Source: Sphingomonas cannabina (GTDB taxonomy: Bacteria > Pseudomonadota > Alphaproteobacteria > Sphingomonadales > Sphingomonadaceae). Taken from it: DNA of 64,000 nucleotides. The notes under the pieces were generated by a model. That model was not told where the DNA came from. It ran no database searches and saw only the letters and a program-made list of their open reading frames with translations. The stretch covers positions 4,263,001-4,327,000 of the forward strand of contig NZ_CP090059.1 of NCBI RefSeq assembly GCF_021391395.1, written 5' to 3'. Numbering within the stretch: the stretch's first letter is position 1; each line of letters starts with the position of its first letter. Positions 52,574 through 62,136 of this stretch are shown one piece after another. The translations under genes were made by a program, and so were the position numbers.

Positions 52574-55171
52574 ATGGTTTCCAGGATTTCCTTGCTGGCG
52601 TCGGCGGCGCTGGCCGCGCTCGCGGCGACATCGGCGAACGCACAGGTTGCCGCGAGCGGCGCGGGCGGCGGCGCTGATCCGCAGACCGAAGCGGACATCG
52701 TCGTCACCGGCCTGCGCGCGACGCTCGCCAATGCGGCGAACATCAAGCGCGATTCGAACCAGATCCAGGATTCGATCGTCGCCGAGGACATCGGCAAGCT
52801 GCCCGACACCAACATCGCCGAGACGCTGCAACGCATCCCCGGCGTCCAGATCGCGCGCAACTCGCGCGGCGAGGGCAACGGCTATGTGGTGCACGGCCTC
52901 AAGCAGGTGATGACCACGATCAACGGCCGCCAGCTGTTCACCAACACCGGCCGCACCGCGACCTTGCTCGACTTCTCGTCGGACATCCTGTCGGGCCTCG
53001 ATGTCTACAAGACCGCCACCGCCGACCAGATCGAGGGCGGGCTCGGCGGCCTCATCAACATCCGCACCGCCCGTCCGTTCGACTTCAAAGGCTTCCATTT
53101 CGCGCTCACCGGATCGGCGGCCTATAGCGACTTCCAGGACAAGGCGTCGCCGCGCGTCTCCGGCGTGGTCAGCGACCGCTTCGATAGCGGCATCGGCGAG
53201 ATCGGCGTGCTGGTCGGCGGCCAGTACGAGCGTTTCTACTCGGCGGGTTACCAGGTCTCGACCAACGTCTACGGCAACACCAACAACCTCTACGATCGCG
53301 ACGGCGACGGCGTTTTCCCGAACGACAGCGGCGATGCGGTGACGGTGCCGACCCAGTTCCGCCCGCGCTACGAGACCGGCAATCGCGTCCGCTCGACGAT
53401 GTACGCGGCGCTGCAGTGGCAGCCCTCGCCCGAGCTCGAGATCCACGCGGACGCGATGCGCAGCCATTCGGGCGGGCACAGCTTCACTCAGCAGCTCTCC
53501 ATCCAGATAGACGGCGCGACGCGCGGCGTGCCCGGGAGCTTCGTCTACAAGGACGCGCCGAACGGCAACGTCCCCGACAGCTTCGGGCTGACCAACGCAC
53601 TGGTGCGCTCGGTCACCGGCGCGTCGGACAATCCCTACGACACCACCAGCCTGGGGCTCGGCTTCAACTGGAAGAGCGGGCGCTTCTCGCTGGCCGGCGA
53701 GGCGGCATATATTGATAGCTCGGGGCCATTCTATTCCCGCAGCATCGCGATCCAGACGCGCGCGCCGGGGGCGACGGTCGATCTCTCGGGAGCGACCCCG
53801 GACGCGTCGGTGAGCGGCGTCGACGTCGCCAATCCCGCGAGCTATGCGGCGACGGCCACCTATTCGGACCTCGGCCAGCAGAGCCTCGGCCGCGAGCCGT
53901 CGTTCCGCCTCGACGCCAAGTACGAGTTCGCCAACAGCCCGCTGACCGCGCTGCTGGTCGGCGGCCGCTGGGCGCGGCACCGGGCGGTCAACGACGTCTA
54001 CAGCGTCAGCTCGACGGTGACACTGACTCAGCCGCTCGCCAACGTCGGCGAGTTGACGCCGGGCAATCTGTTCACCGACCAGAACGCCTCGATCAACCAG
54101 TGGCTGGCGATCGCCTCCCCCTTCATCAAGGATGCGACGCGCACGCGCGTGCTGGCGGGCATCTCGATCGACGATCCGGTCTATCCACTCGGCAACCACT
54201 TCAACTATCTGGAGACGGTCTGGGCCGGCTATGCCCAGGCGCAGTTCGGCTTCGACCTGGGCGTGCCGATCGACGGCAATGTCGGCATCCGCTACGTCAG
54301 CACCAAGAACCACCAGCGCGTGTTCGACGCGGCGGGGCAGCCGGTCGAGGGCAGTGCCACCTACGACAATTGGCTGCCGAGCGTGAACGTGCGCGCCAAG
54401 TTCACCGACAACCTGTTCCTGCGCCTCGCCTATTCCAAGGCGATCACCCGGCCCGATTTCGGCAACCTGTCGCCGGCGCTGGTGCTCAACGCGGTCAACT
54501 TCACCGGCAGCGGCGGCAATCCCAATCTGCAGCCGACCAAGGCCGACCAGTATGACGCCAGCCTCGAATATTATTTCGGCAAGTCCAACTATGCCGCGGT
54601 CGCGCTGTTCCAGAAGGACGTCACCGGCTTCATCCAAAAATTCTCGGTGACCGAGACGATCGACGGCCAGGATTATCAGATCAGCCGCCCACGCAACACC
54701 GGATCGGGCACGATCAAGGGATTCGAGCTCACCTACCAGCAGTTCCTCGACTTCCTGCCCGGTCTGCTGAGCGGCCTCGGCTTCCAAGGCAACTACACCT
54801 ATGTCGACAGCAAGCTGCCCGTCGTCGGCCAGACCGTGACGGTGCCGGCGGACCTTTTGTCCAAGCATAGCTTCAACCTGACCGGCATCTACGAGAAAGG
54901 ACCGCTGTCGCTCCACGTCTCGTACAACCGGCGATCGAAGAGCGTGCAGACCAACTTCGCCGACACGGCCGGACGGACGCTGTGGAACGCGCCGCAGGAA
55001 TCGCTCGATTTCTCCGCGACCTACGCGTTCGACGAGCATTTTTCGATCAAGTTCGATGCGGTGAACCTGTCGTCGGCCTATCAGGTGCAATATTATGGCA
55101 CGCCCGACCTTCCGACGCTGTCGAACCAGCTCGACCGCACCTATCAGCTCGGGTTCCACGTCAATTTCTGA
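52574..55171 (+). CDS. TonB-dependent receptor (TIGR01782-type, carbohydrate)
   Basis: The 865-residue protein has a signal peptide (MVSRISLLASAALAALAATSANAQ), a TonB box-like ADIVVTG, the plug domain (SIVAEDIGKLPDTNIAETLQRIPGVQIARNSRGEGNGYVVHGLKQVMTTINGR) and a barrel ending in QLGFHVNF. The IGKLPDxNIAExLQRIPGV form is typical of the Caulobacter/Xanthomonas receptors for oligosaccharides. It probably imports the oligosaccharides handled by the neighbouring CE15, GH2 and GH28 enzymes. The start at 52574 has GAGAGGA upstream. A candidate GntR operator precedes it. The esterase gene follows 8 bp after its stop. Confidence 0.94.
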   Translation: MVSRISLLASAALAALAATSANAQVAASGAGGGADPQTEADIVVTGLRATLANAANIKRDSNQIQDSIVAEDIGKLPDTNIAETLQRIPGVQIARNSRGEGNGYVVHGLKQVMTTINGRQLFTNTGRTATLLDFSSDILSGLDVYKTATADQIEGGLGGLINIRTARPFDFKGFHFALTGSAAYSDFQDKASPRVSGVVSDRFDSGIGEIGVLVGGQYERFYSAGYQVSTNVYGNTNNLYDRDGDGVFPNDSGDAVTVPTQFRPRYETGNRVRSTMYAALQWQPSPELEIHADAMRSHSGGHSFTQQLSIQIDGATRGVPGSFVYKDAPNGNVPDSFGLTNALVRSVTGASDNPYDTTSLGLGFNWKSGRFSLAGEAAYIDSSGPFYSRSIAIQTRAPGATVDLSGATPDASVSGVDVANPASYAATATYSDLGQQSLGREPSFRLDAKYEFANSPLTALLVGGRWARHRAVNDVYSVSSTVTLTQPLANVGELTPGNLFTDQNASINQWLAIASPFIKDATRTRVLAGISIDDPVYPLGNHFNYLETVWAGYAQAQFGFDLGVPIDGNVGIRYVSTKNHQRVFDAAGQPVEGSATYDNWLPSVNVRAKFTDNLFLRLAYSKAITRPDFGNLSPALVLNAVNFTGSGGNPNLQPTKADQYDASLEYYFGKSNYAAVALFQKDVTGFIQKFSVTETIDGQDYQISRPRNTGSGTIKGFELTYQQFLDFLPGLLSGLGFQGNYTYVDSKLPVVGQTVTVPADLLSKHSFNLTGIYEKGPLSLHVSYNRRSKSVQTNFADTAGRTLWNAPQESLDFSATYAFDEHFSIKFDAVNLSSAYQVQYYGTPDLPTLSNQLDRTYQLGFHVNF

Positions 55172-55178
55172 AAAGGGG

Positions 55179-56456
55179 GTGGGCCGGAAGCGGCGACGTT
55201 TCCGGCCTTTACTTACGGCGGCGGCGGGGCTGCTCGCCGCGGCGCCGGTGGCCGCGCAGCTCGACGGGAACTTCGACGAGGCAAAGGTCCCCGCCTATAC
55301 CCTGCCCGATCCGCTGACGGCGACGGACGGCACGCGCATCACCAGTGCCCGGCAATGGTGGAAGCAGCGCCGGCCCGAGCTCGTCCGCCTGTTCGAGACC
55401 AATATCTACGGCATCGCCCCACCGCCGCCGCGCCACATGCGCTTCGTCGTCACCGACCTCGATCGCGCAGCGCTGGGCGGTCTCGCGGTGCGCAAGCAGG
55501 TGAGCATCTATCTCGACAGCGCCGCCGGGCCACGGATGGCGGTGCTGCTCTACCTTCCTGCCCGCGCGAATAAGCCTGTACCGGTCTTCGTCGGGCCGAA
55601 CTTCCACGGCAACCAGGCCGTCCATCCCGACCCGGCGATCGCGATCACGCCGAGCTGGGTCGTGCCTGCCGAGGGCGTCGTCAAAGGGCGGGCGACGGAA
55701 CGCTCACGCGGCATCGACGCCGCGCAATGGCCGATCGAGGAGATCGTCAAGGCCGGCTACGGTGTCGCCACCTACTTCACCGGCGATCTCTACCCCGACG
55801 GCGACGGCAAGTTCGCCGAAAGCATCCAGCCCTATTATCGCACCACCGCCTCGACGCCCGACCGCTGGGGCGCGATCGCGACCTGGGCCTGGGGCCTCAG
55901 CCGCGTCTACGACTATCTCGCCACCGACCACGACGTCGACGCCGGGTGCGTGATCGTGTTCGGCCACTCGCGGTACGGCAAGGCGGCGCTATGGGCGGGC
56001 GCGCGCGACACCCGCTTCGCCGCCGTCATCTCGAACGATTCCGGCGAGGGAGGCGCCGCGCTCTACCGGCGACGGTTCGGCGAGACGATCCGGGTGATGA
56101 ACGACTATTGGTTCGCGCCGACCTACAAGACCTATGCGGATCGCGAGGCCGGGCTGCCGGTCGACGCGCACGAGCTGATCGCGCTGGTGGCGCCGCGGCC
56201 CGTCTATGTCGCCAGCGCCAGCCTCGATCTCTGGTCCGATCCCAGGGGCGAGTTCCTCGCGGCCAAGGCGGCCGAGCCGGTTTACCGGCTGCTCGGCGCC
56301 GAAGGGCTCGCGACCGATGCAATGCCACCGCCGGACCAGCCGGTGCTGTCGCGCATTGCCTATCATCTGCGCGCGGGGCCGCACGACATCACGCGCTGGG
56401 ACTGGGCCAACTACATCCGCTTCGCCGACCGCTACCTGCCGGCGAAGCGACGCTGA
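55179..56456 (+). CDS. CE15-like glucuronoyl esterase, exported
   Basis: The 425-residue protein has a signal peptide (RRRFRPLLTAAAGLLAAAPVAAQ). Family features are WWKQRRPELVRLFETNIYG near the start, PVFVGPNFHGNQ, and the nucleophile elbow VFGHSRYGKAALWAGARDTRFAAVISNDSGEGGAALYRRRFGE, with a serine in GHSRYGK as in bacterial CE15 enzymes, plus a C-terminal PHDITRWDW that supplies the His. CE15 enzymes cleave esters between glucuronoxylan 4-O-methylglucuronic acid and lignin. A GTG at 55179 is the best start, 8 bp after the TonB receptor stop. The two genes almost certainly form one transcript. Confidence 0.85.
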   Translation: MGRKRRRFRPLLTAAAGLLAAAPVAAQLDGNFDEAKVPAYTLPDPLTATDGTRITSARQWWKQRRPELVRLFETNIYGIAPPPPRHMRFVVTDLDRAALGGLAVRKQVSIYLDSAAGPRMAVLLYLPARANKPVPVFVGPNFHGNQAVHPDPAIAITPSWVVPAEGVVKGRATERSRGIDAAQWPIEEIVKAGYGVATYFTGDLYPDGDGKFAESIQPYYRTTASTPDRWGAIATWAWGLSRVYDYLATDHDVDAGCVIVFGHSRYGKAALWAGARDTRFAAVISNDSGEGGAALYRRRFGETIRVMNDYWFAPTYKTYADREAGLPVDAHELIALVAPRPVYVASASLDLWSDPRGEFLAAKAAEPVYRLLGAEGLATDAMPPPDQPVLSRIAYHLRAGPHDITRWDWANYIRFADRYLPAKRR

Positions 56457-56458
56457 GC

Positions 56459-57919
56459 TCAGGCGAGCACCGCCAGCGCTCCGGTGGATTCGAGACGCTC
56501 GAGATGGCGGGTCAGCGTCGACCGGACCAGCTCATCCGCGGCGAGCGCGGGCGGGAAGATCGCATCGATCGCCAGCAGCGCCGCAACGCGCTCCGCCGCC
56601 GAGCCGCAGCCCGCAAGCGCCGCCGCGGTCCTGGCCGCAAGGGGGTCGTCGACCGTGAAGGTCGCCCCGGCATCGTCGACGCCGCCCTGCCAGCGCATCC
56701 AGGCCGCCACCGCCAGCGCCAGCGTCTCCACCTCCAATCCCGCCGCGCGCCGTGCCGCGATCGTCGCGAGCAGGCGCTGCGGCAGCTTCTGCGAGCCGTC
56801 CATCGCGATCTGGCGCGTGCGGTGCTGCAGCGCGCTGTTGGAGAAGCGCGTCATCAGCTCACCGCGATAGGCGGCGATATCCAGCCCGGCGGGCGGATCG
56901 AGCGTCGTCTGCGCCTCGTCCCACAGCCGTTCGACGAAGCGCCGGCCTTCCGGCCGCGCGACGAACTGGTGGACGAACTCGATGCCGGCGAGCCCGCCCA
57001 GATAGGCGATCCCGGAATGCGCGCCGTTGAGCAGCCGGAGCTTCGCCTCCTCCCACGGCGCGACGTCGCCGGTGAGCTGGACGCCGAAGCGCGCGAAATC
57101 GGGGCGTTCGGAGGCAAAGCTGTCCTCGATCACCCACTGGCTGAAGGGCTCGGCCTTGACCATCGCCTGGTCCTCGACGCCGAGCTGGATGGCGAGCGCG
57201 GCGATATCGTCGGGCGTGGTCGCCGGCACGATGCGGTCGACCATCGTCTGCGGGAAGGCTCCGTGCCGGTCGATCCATTCCGCCAGGGCCGGGTCGTGCC
57301 GCTCGGCCATCGTCAGCACCGCCTGGCGCAGCCGCCGGCCGTTGTGCGGCAGGTTGTCGCAGCTGATCGCGGTGAACGGCGGCAGGCCTGCCTCGCGGCG
57401 GCGGGCGAGGCCGGCGACGAGGAAGCCGGGTGCGGTACGCGGCGCCGCCAGGCTGGCGAGATCGCTCGCGACGTCCTCCTCCTGCTCGAGCAGTGCGCCG
57501 GTCGCCGGGTCGAGGCGATAGCCCTTCTCGGTCACGGTCAGCGTGACGATGTGGACGTCCGGGCTGGCCAGCGCTTCGACCACTGCGACCGGGCTCTCGG
57601 GCGCGACCAGCACGTCCTGCGTCGCGCCGATGATCCGCACGCGCTGTTCGTCGCCCTGGCGGACCACCAGGCTGTAGAGCCCGTCCTGCGGCACCATCTG
57701 GTCGCGCACGCCCGGCGAGCGCAGCGACACGCCGAGGATGCCCCAGCGCAGATCGCCGTCCGCCAGCGCCGCGTCGAACACCGCCGCCTGATGCGCGCGG
57801 TGAAACGCGCCGATGCCGAGATGCACCACGCCGGCGCGAACCGCTTCGCGATCGTAGGGAGGAGGCGTCACCGCCGCAGGCAGGCTGGACAGATTGGACA
57901 GGGAAAGCCGGTCGGTCAT
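56459..57919 (-). CDS. uxuB: Mannitol dehydrogenase family oxidoreductase, probably fructuronate reductase
   Basis: The 486-residue protein has the N-terminal NAD-binding AGVVHLGIGAFHRAHQAAVFDAAL (long-chain mannitol dehydrogenase family) and FTAISCDNLPHNGRRLRQAVL, PQTMVDRIVPATTPDD, and WVIEDSFASERPDFARFGVQLTGDVAPWEEAKLRLLNGAHSGIAYLG, all family signatures. D-fructuronate reductase (UxuB) and D-mannitol/arabinitol dehydrogenases are closest. Next to glucuronoyl esterase and pectinase genes, reduction of fructuronate to mannonate is the likeliest role; a mannitol activity cannot be excluded. The ATG at 57919 was chosen; another lies at 57925. It is convergent with the esterase and divergent from GH2. 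Confidence 0.82.
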   Translation of the reverse strand: MTDRLSLSNLSSLPAAVTPPPYDREAVRAGVVHLGIGAFHRAHQAAVFDAALADGDLRWGILGVSLRSPGVRDQMVPQDGLYSLVVRQGDEQRVRIIGATQDVLVAPESPVAVVEALASPDVHIVTLTVTEKGYRLDPATGALLEQEEDVASDLASLAAPRTAPGFLVAGLARRREAGLPPFTAISCDNLPHNGRRLRQAVLTMAERHDPALAEWIDRHGAFPQTMVDRIVPATTPDDIAALAIQLGVEDQAMVKAEPFSQWVIEDSFASERPDFARFGVQLTGDVAPWEEAKLRLLNGAHSGIAYLGGLAGIEFVHQFVARPEGRRFVERLWDEAQTTLDPPAGLDIAAYRGELMTRFSNSALQHRTRQIAMDGSQKLPQRLLATIAARRAAGLEVETLALAVAAWMRWQGGVDDAGATFTVDDPLAARTAAALAGCGSAAERVAALLAIDAIFPPALAADELVRSTLTRHLERLESTGALAVLA

Positions 57920-58032
57920 GATCATCCTAGTTGGCCGGGGCGGGAGGTGAACCGCTGCCAGCGGTCGATTGCGGACGCAAGCTCAAGCAGGCGGACGACC
58001 TTCTAATCCGAACCCTTGCGGCGGCGAAAGAG

Positions 58033-58055
58033 ATATCTCATAACTTTATTGATAT
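58033..58055. promoter_or_regulatory. Putative GntR operator, site 2 (between uxuB-like and GH2 genes)
   Basis: ATATC, ten bases, ATT and GATAT are repeated here with the same spacing as at 52495-52517 and 63675-63697. The left half is part of the perfect palindrome GAGATATCTC (58030-58039). The site lies 44 bp before the GH2 ATG and 113 bp from the uxuB-like start, in their shared divergent promoter region, so it could control both. Confidence 0.72.
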
Positions 58056-58099
58056 CTTAATAGCAGATCGGACGCCGCCGTCCGGGAGAGGGAGCCGCG

Positions 58100-60757
58100 A
58101 TGATGCAGCGTCACGTCATGGGAATGCTCGGCCTGCTGGTGGTCGCTTTCCTGCTTCCGACGATGCCGGCGGCGCGTGCGCAGCCTCGCACCGAAGTGGC
58201 GCTTGCCGAGGGTTGGCGATTCCATCTCGGCGATGCTCCGGCCGGCGCGATCGCGCCCGGCTTCGACGACGGAAGCTGGGAGCGGGTGTCGGTGCCACAC
58301 ACCTGGAACCGGCTTGGCAGCTATGAGCTGAAGCGTCGTGCCGATGCTAATGTGGTCCGCGGCGTGGGCTGGTATCGGCTCCGGTTCCTGGCGCCCGCCG
58401 ACCTCCGGCAGAAGCGCGTGTTCCTGCAGTTCGACGCCGCCAGCATCGTCGCCGAGGTCTGGCTGAACGGCCGGCGGCTCGGCGCGCATGCCGGCGCCTT
58501 CAGCCGCTTTCGTTTCGACGCCACCAACGCCGTACGCGAGGGCGACAATATGCTGGTGGTGAAGGTCGACAATTCCAAGCCCGATCCCGGCAGTCCCACG
58601 CAATATGTCGTGCCGATCTCGGGCGATTTCTTCATGTATGGCGGGCTCTATCGGCCGGTGTCGCTGCTGGTCACAGGTGAGCGGCATGTCGACCTGCTCG
58701 ATCATGGCGGCCCCGGCACCTATGCGAACGCGACCAGCCTCACCGACCAGGCGGCGGAGGTGTCGGTGCTCGCGCGTCTCCGCAACGACGGATCGGATGC
58801 GACCGATCTTACGGTCCGCACGCGCATTGCCGATGCGACGGGGCGGGAGGTAGCGCGAGACGAGCGCACGCTACGTCTGGCGCCGGGCGCCGCCGGCGAG
58901 AGCCGGGCTGCGTTGAGGCTGACGTCGCCGCGTCGGTGGAACGGTCCGGCCGACCCTTATCTCTATCGGACCATCGTCGAGGTCGTGGACAAGGGGCGCG
59001 TTACCGATCGCGTGACCCAGCCGCTCGGCCTGCGCACCGTCGCGATCGATCCGGCGCACGGCTTCATCCTCAACGGACGGCCGATGCAGCTCCACGGCGT
59101 CACACGGCATCAGGACCGGCAGGACAAGGGCTGGGCGCTGTCGCTCGCGGATCATGAGGAGGATATGGCACTGATCCGCGAGATCGGCGCCAACAGCGTG
59201 CGCCTGTCGCACTACAACCACGCCGAGCCGTTCGACGACCTCGCTGACCGCTACGGCGTCATCCTCTGGGCCGAGCTGGGGCTGGTCAACCTCGCCTCGA
59301 TCCCCGGCCAGGCGGACACGCCGCCCGAGATGCGCGCCAGCGCCGAGCAGCAGCTGATCGAGCTGATCCGCCAGAACTACAACCATCCCTCCGTCGCCGT
59401 CTGGTCGATCGGCAACGAGATCACCAACTGGTCGTCAAAGGGGCTGACCCCGTCGAACGCGCGGCCGCTGATGACCGCGCTCGACGCGCTCGCGCATCGC
59501 GAGGATCCGACGCGGCCGACCACCATCGCCGTGTGCTGCGAGCCGCTGCCGGGCGACAAGGACGACGGGCGCGACCGCACCTCCGGCACTGCCGACACGG
59601 TCGCCTACAACCTCTACCTCGGCTGGTACGGATCGGGCCATGCCGAGGAGGCAGCGAAGCTGGGCGGGGTGCTGACAGGACTCCACCGCGAACGGCCCGG
59701 CCTGCCGATCGGCGTCGGCGAATATGGCGCGGGCGGGGCCGTCACCCAGCACACCGACAATCCCTTCGGCGGCAGGATCGAAAGCATCTCGCGCCCGCAG
59801 CCCGAGGAGGTCCAGGCCGCGGTGCACGAGCTGTCGTGGAAGGGGATCGCGCCGCTCGATTTCCTGTGGGGCAGCTGGGTGTGGCAGATGTTCGACGCGA
59901 CCAGCGACCTGCGCGAGGAAGGCGACAGCTTCGACATCAATACCAAGGGGCTGGTGACCTTCGACCGCAAGACGCGCAAGGATGCCTTCTACTTCTACAA
60001 GGCGGCGTGGAGCGACCGGCCGGTGCTGTACCTGACCGGCCGGCGCTACGTCGATCGCGCTTATCCGATGGTCGACGTGCGCGCCTACAGCAATGCGGCG
60101 AGCGCGACCCTGTCGCTCAACGGGCAACCGGTGGGGACGGCGCGGTGCGCCGATCACGTCTGCGTCTGGCCCGGCGTGCGGCTGCGCCGGGGCGAGAACC
60201 GGCTGGAGGCGGTGGCCGGCGGGGTCACCGACCGTATCACCTGGCGCTACGACGGTCGCGAGGATGCGCTCCATGTCCGCACCGGCACGCTCACCGGCGT
60301 GACGCTCGGCGACGGCACGCGCTATGGGTCCGACGACTTCTTCAGCGGCGGCACCGGCTTCACGCTCAACCCGTTCAGGCGCGAGCTCTATGCCAGCGGG
60401 ACCGGCAAGCCCGCCAATCCACCCAAGATCGTCACCGGGACGGCGACGCCCGAGCTCTATGCGAGCTGGCGCGGGGGGCAGCGGTTCGGCTACGCGCTGC
60501 CGCTTCCCGACGGCGACTATCGAGTGACGCTCCACCTGTTCGATCCGGTGGAGACGGCGGCCGGCAAGCGCGTCTTCACCGTCACCGCGAGCGGTGGCGA
60601 ACGACGCCGCATCGATCCGGTGGCGCTCGCGGGTGCAGGACTGAAGGCGGTGACGGTCGAACTGCCCGCGACGGCGAAGGACGGCCGGCTCACGCTCGAC
60701 TTCGCCGCCGACCGCGGCGAGGCGCTGGTGTCCGCGATCGACGTCGTGCGTCGCTGA
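58100..60757 (+). CDS. Exported glycoside hydrolase family 2 protein with C-terminal malectin-like domain
   Basis: The 885-residue protein has a signal peptide (MLGLLVVAFLLPTMPAARA) and the GH2 order: sugar-binding domain (LAEGWRFHLGDAPAGAIAPGFDDGSWERVSVPHTWN), immunoglobulin-like domain, and a TIM barrel with the acid/base Glu in HPSVAVWSIGNEITNW and the nucleophile Glu in IGVGEYGAGG. The last ~150 residues (YASWRGGQRFGYALPLPDGDYRVTLHLFDPVETAAGKRVFTV) look like a malectin-type carbohydrate-binding domain. Likely beta-galactosidase or beta-glucuronidase acting in the periplasm on oligosaccharides; the substrate is not decided by sequence. A GntR-type operator precedes it. Its stop abuts the end of the convergent mutarotase gene. 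Confidence 0.9.
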   Translation: MMQRHVMGMLGLLVVAFLLPTMPAARAQPRTEVALAEGWRFHLGDAPAGAIAPGFDDGSWERVSVPHTWNRLGSYELKRRADANVVRGVGWYRLRFLAPADLRQKRVFLQFDAASIVAEVWLNGRRLGAHAGAFSRFRFDATNAVREGDNMLVVKVDNSKPDPGSPTQYVVPISGDFFMYGGLYRPVSLLVTGERHVDLLDHGGPGTYANATSLTDQAAEVSVLARLRNDGSDATDLTVRTRIADATGREVARDERTLRLAPGAAGESRAALRLTSPRRWNGPADPYLYRTIVEVVDKGRVTDRVTQPLGLRTVAIDPAHGFILNGRPMQLHGVTRHQDRQDKGWALSLADHEEDMALIREIGANSVRLSHYNHAEPFDDLADRYGVILWAELGLVNLASIPGQADTPPEMRASAEQQLIELIRQNYNHPSVAVWSIGNEITNWSSKGLTPSNARPLMTALDALAHREDPTRPTTIAVCCEPLPGDKDDGRDRTSGTADTVAYNLYLGWYGSGHAEEAAKLGGVLTGLHRERPGLPIGVGEYGAGGAVTQHTDNPFGGRIESISRPQPEEVQAAVHELSWKGIAPLDFLWGSWVWQMFDATSDLREEGDSFDINTKGLVTFDRKTRKDAFYFYKAAWSDRPVLYLTGRRYVDRAYPMVDVRAYSNAASATLSLNGQPVGTARCADHVCVWPGVRLRRGENRLEAVAGGVTDRITWRYDGREDALHVRTGTLTGVTLGDGTRYGSDDFFSGGTGFTLNPFRRELYASGTGKPANPPKIVTGTATPELYASWRGGQRFGYALPLPDGDYRVTLHLFDPVETAAGKRVFTVTASGGERRRIDPVALAGAGLKAVTVELPATAKDGRLTLDFAADRGEALVSAIDVVRR

Positions 60758-61120
60758 TCAGTCGCCGAGCCCCTGGTGCTCGGTCAGGCGGAAGATGCGG
60801 TCCATCTCGTGCCACTTCTTGCCGGGGGTGGCGGCGGGGATCGGCTGCTGGAACCGCTGCATCCGCTCCTCCCAGGCGACGACGGCGGGGTTGGCCTCGT
60901 CCATCGCCGCCTTGCGTTCGGCGGAGAAATCCTCGGCGGCGTCGATGATCATGAACAGCCGGTCGCCGGCACGGTAGATCTCCATGTTGTCGATGCCCGC
61001 GTCGCGGATCGACTGGATGACCTCCGGCGGGGTGTGCCCCACCTGATGCCAGCGCTCATATTCGGCGATCAGCGCGGCATCGTCGACGAGATCGAGCGCG
61101 AGACAGATGCGGCGGGTCAT
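60758..61120 (-). CDS. L-rhamnose/L-fucose mutarotase
   Basis: The 120-residue protein has the pattern of the rhamnose mutarotase family: MTRRICLALDLVDDAALIAEYERWHQVGHTPPEVIQSIRDAGIDNMEIYRAGDRLFMIIDAAEDF, with a C-terminal WHEMDRIFRL. It interconverts alpha and beta anomers of a 6-deoxy sugar before oxidation. The ATG overlaps the aldo/keto reductase stop (ATGA, 61117-61120), so it is last in the operon gntR-lactonase-AKR-mutarotase. Its 3' end abuts the convergent GH2 stop with no gap. Confidence 0.9.
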   Translation of the reverse strand: MTRRICLALDLVDDAALIAEYERWHQVGHTPPEVIQSIRDAGIDNMEIYRAGDRLFMIIDAAEDFSAERKAAMDEANPAVVAWEERMQRFQQPIPAATPGKKWHEMDRIFRLTEHQGLGD

Positions 61121-62136
61121 GCGTCTTCCTTCTGTGCGGACGGCACCGGTGCATCGGCGCGGATCAGCCCCTGCTCTTTGAGCTCAATCCATAGCGTGGC
61201 GGGAATGGGCGTGGCGAGCAGGCGGCGTGCGTCCGCGACCTGATCGGGGCTACCCATGCCGGGGATCGCCGCCGCCACCTGCGGGTGAGCGAGCGGGAAC
61301 TGCAGCGCCGCAGCCGCCAGCGGCACGCCATGGCGGTCGCACAGCGCCTCGATCGCCGCGACGCGCTCGACGATCGCGGGCGGGGCCGGCTCGTAATTAT
61401 AGTGGGGCGTGCCCCCGGCGCGCACGCCGGTCGCGAGGATGCCCGAGTTGAAGGGCCCGCCGATCACGATCCTGACGCCGCGCCGCTCGCACGAGGGCAG
61501 GAAGGAGGCGAGCGCCTCCTGTTCGAGCAAGGTATAGCGGCCGGCAAGCAGCACGACGTCGAGGTCGCCGTGCTCCAGCATCTCCTCGACCACCTGATAT
61601 TCGTTGACGCCGAGGCCGATCGCACCGACGGCGCCGGCCTCGCGCAGCTCGCGCATCGCGCGGTAGCCGCCATCGAGGAACTCGGCGAAGCGGCGGGGAT
61701 GATCGTCGCCGTGGGTGGCCCGGCCGACATCGTGCACGTAGAGGATGTCGATCCGCTCGCGCCGCAGCCGCTGCCGGCTCGCCTCGTAGGAGCGCATCGC
61801 CCCGTCGTAGGAATAGTCGAACACGCTCTCGAACGGCTCGGGTGTGACGAAGCCCTGGCGCGGCCGGCCGGGATCGGCATCGGGACGGGGATCCAGCCGC
61901 CGCCCGACCTTGGTCGAGACGATCGCGCTCTCGCCGGGGTCGAGCGCGGACAGCGCCGCGCCGAGCCGCTTCTCGCTGAGGCCGAAGCCGTAGTGCGGCG
62001 CGGTGTCGAAGTAGCGGATGCCGGCGTCCCAGGCGGCGCGCACCGTGGCGGCGGCGTCCTCGTCGGGCGTCGCGCGATAGAGATTGCCGATCGCCGCGGC
62101 GCCGAAGCCGAGCGGGCCCAGATCGTCGAAGTTCAA
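61117..62136 (-). CDS. Aldo/keto reductase, probable L-fucose (or related) dehydrogenase
   Basis: The 339-residue protein is an AKR with Asp and Tyr in YFDTAPHYGFGLSEKRLGAAL, Lys in AIVSTKVGRRL and His in IDILYVHDVGR, the four catalytic residues. The long form with FDYSYDGAMRSYEASRQRLRRERIDIL is typical of the D-threo-aldose/L-fucose 1-dehydrogenases of xanthomonads and pseudomonads. It would oxidise the 6-deoxyhexose to its lactone with NAD(P). The ATG overlaps the lactonase stop (62133-62136), and its stop overlaps the mutarotase start. Confidence 0.88.
   Translation of the reverse strand: MNFDDLGPLGFGAAAIGNLYRATPDEDAAATVRAAWDAGIRYFDTAPHYGFGLSEKRLGAALSALDPGESAIVSTKVGRRLDPRPDADPGRPRQGFVTPEPFESVFDYSYDGAMRSYEASRQRLRRERIDILYVHDVGRATHGDDHPRRFAEFLDGGYRAMRELREAGAVGAIGLGVNEYQVVEEMLEHGDLDVVLLAGRYTLLEQEALASFLPSCERRGVRIVIGGPFNSGILATGVRAGGTPHYNYEPAPPAIVERVAAIEALCDRHGVPLAAAALQFPLAHPQVAAAIPGMGSPDQVADARRLLATPIPATLWIELKEQGLIRADAPVPSAQKEDA

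Noticed and set aside
52331..55159. 942-codon open frame on the minus strand antisense to the TonB receptor
   Set aside because: It is a shadow frame of GC-rich coding DNA: composition is Arg/Ala/Val-rich without any domain, it runs through a family B repeat, and the plus strand encodes a complete TonB receptor.
58030..58060. GATATC sequences as -10 promoter boxes only
   Set aside because: No -35 box sits at a consistent distance in all three sites, whereas the paired ATAT cores keep a 19-bp distance, which fits a protein-binding dyad better.
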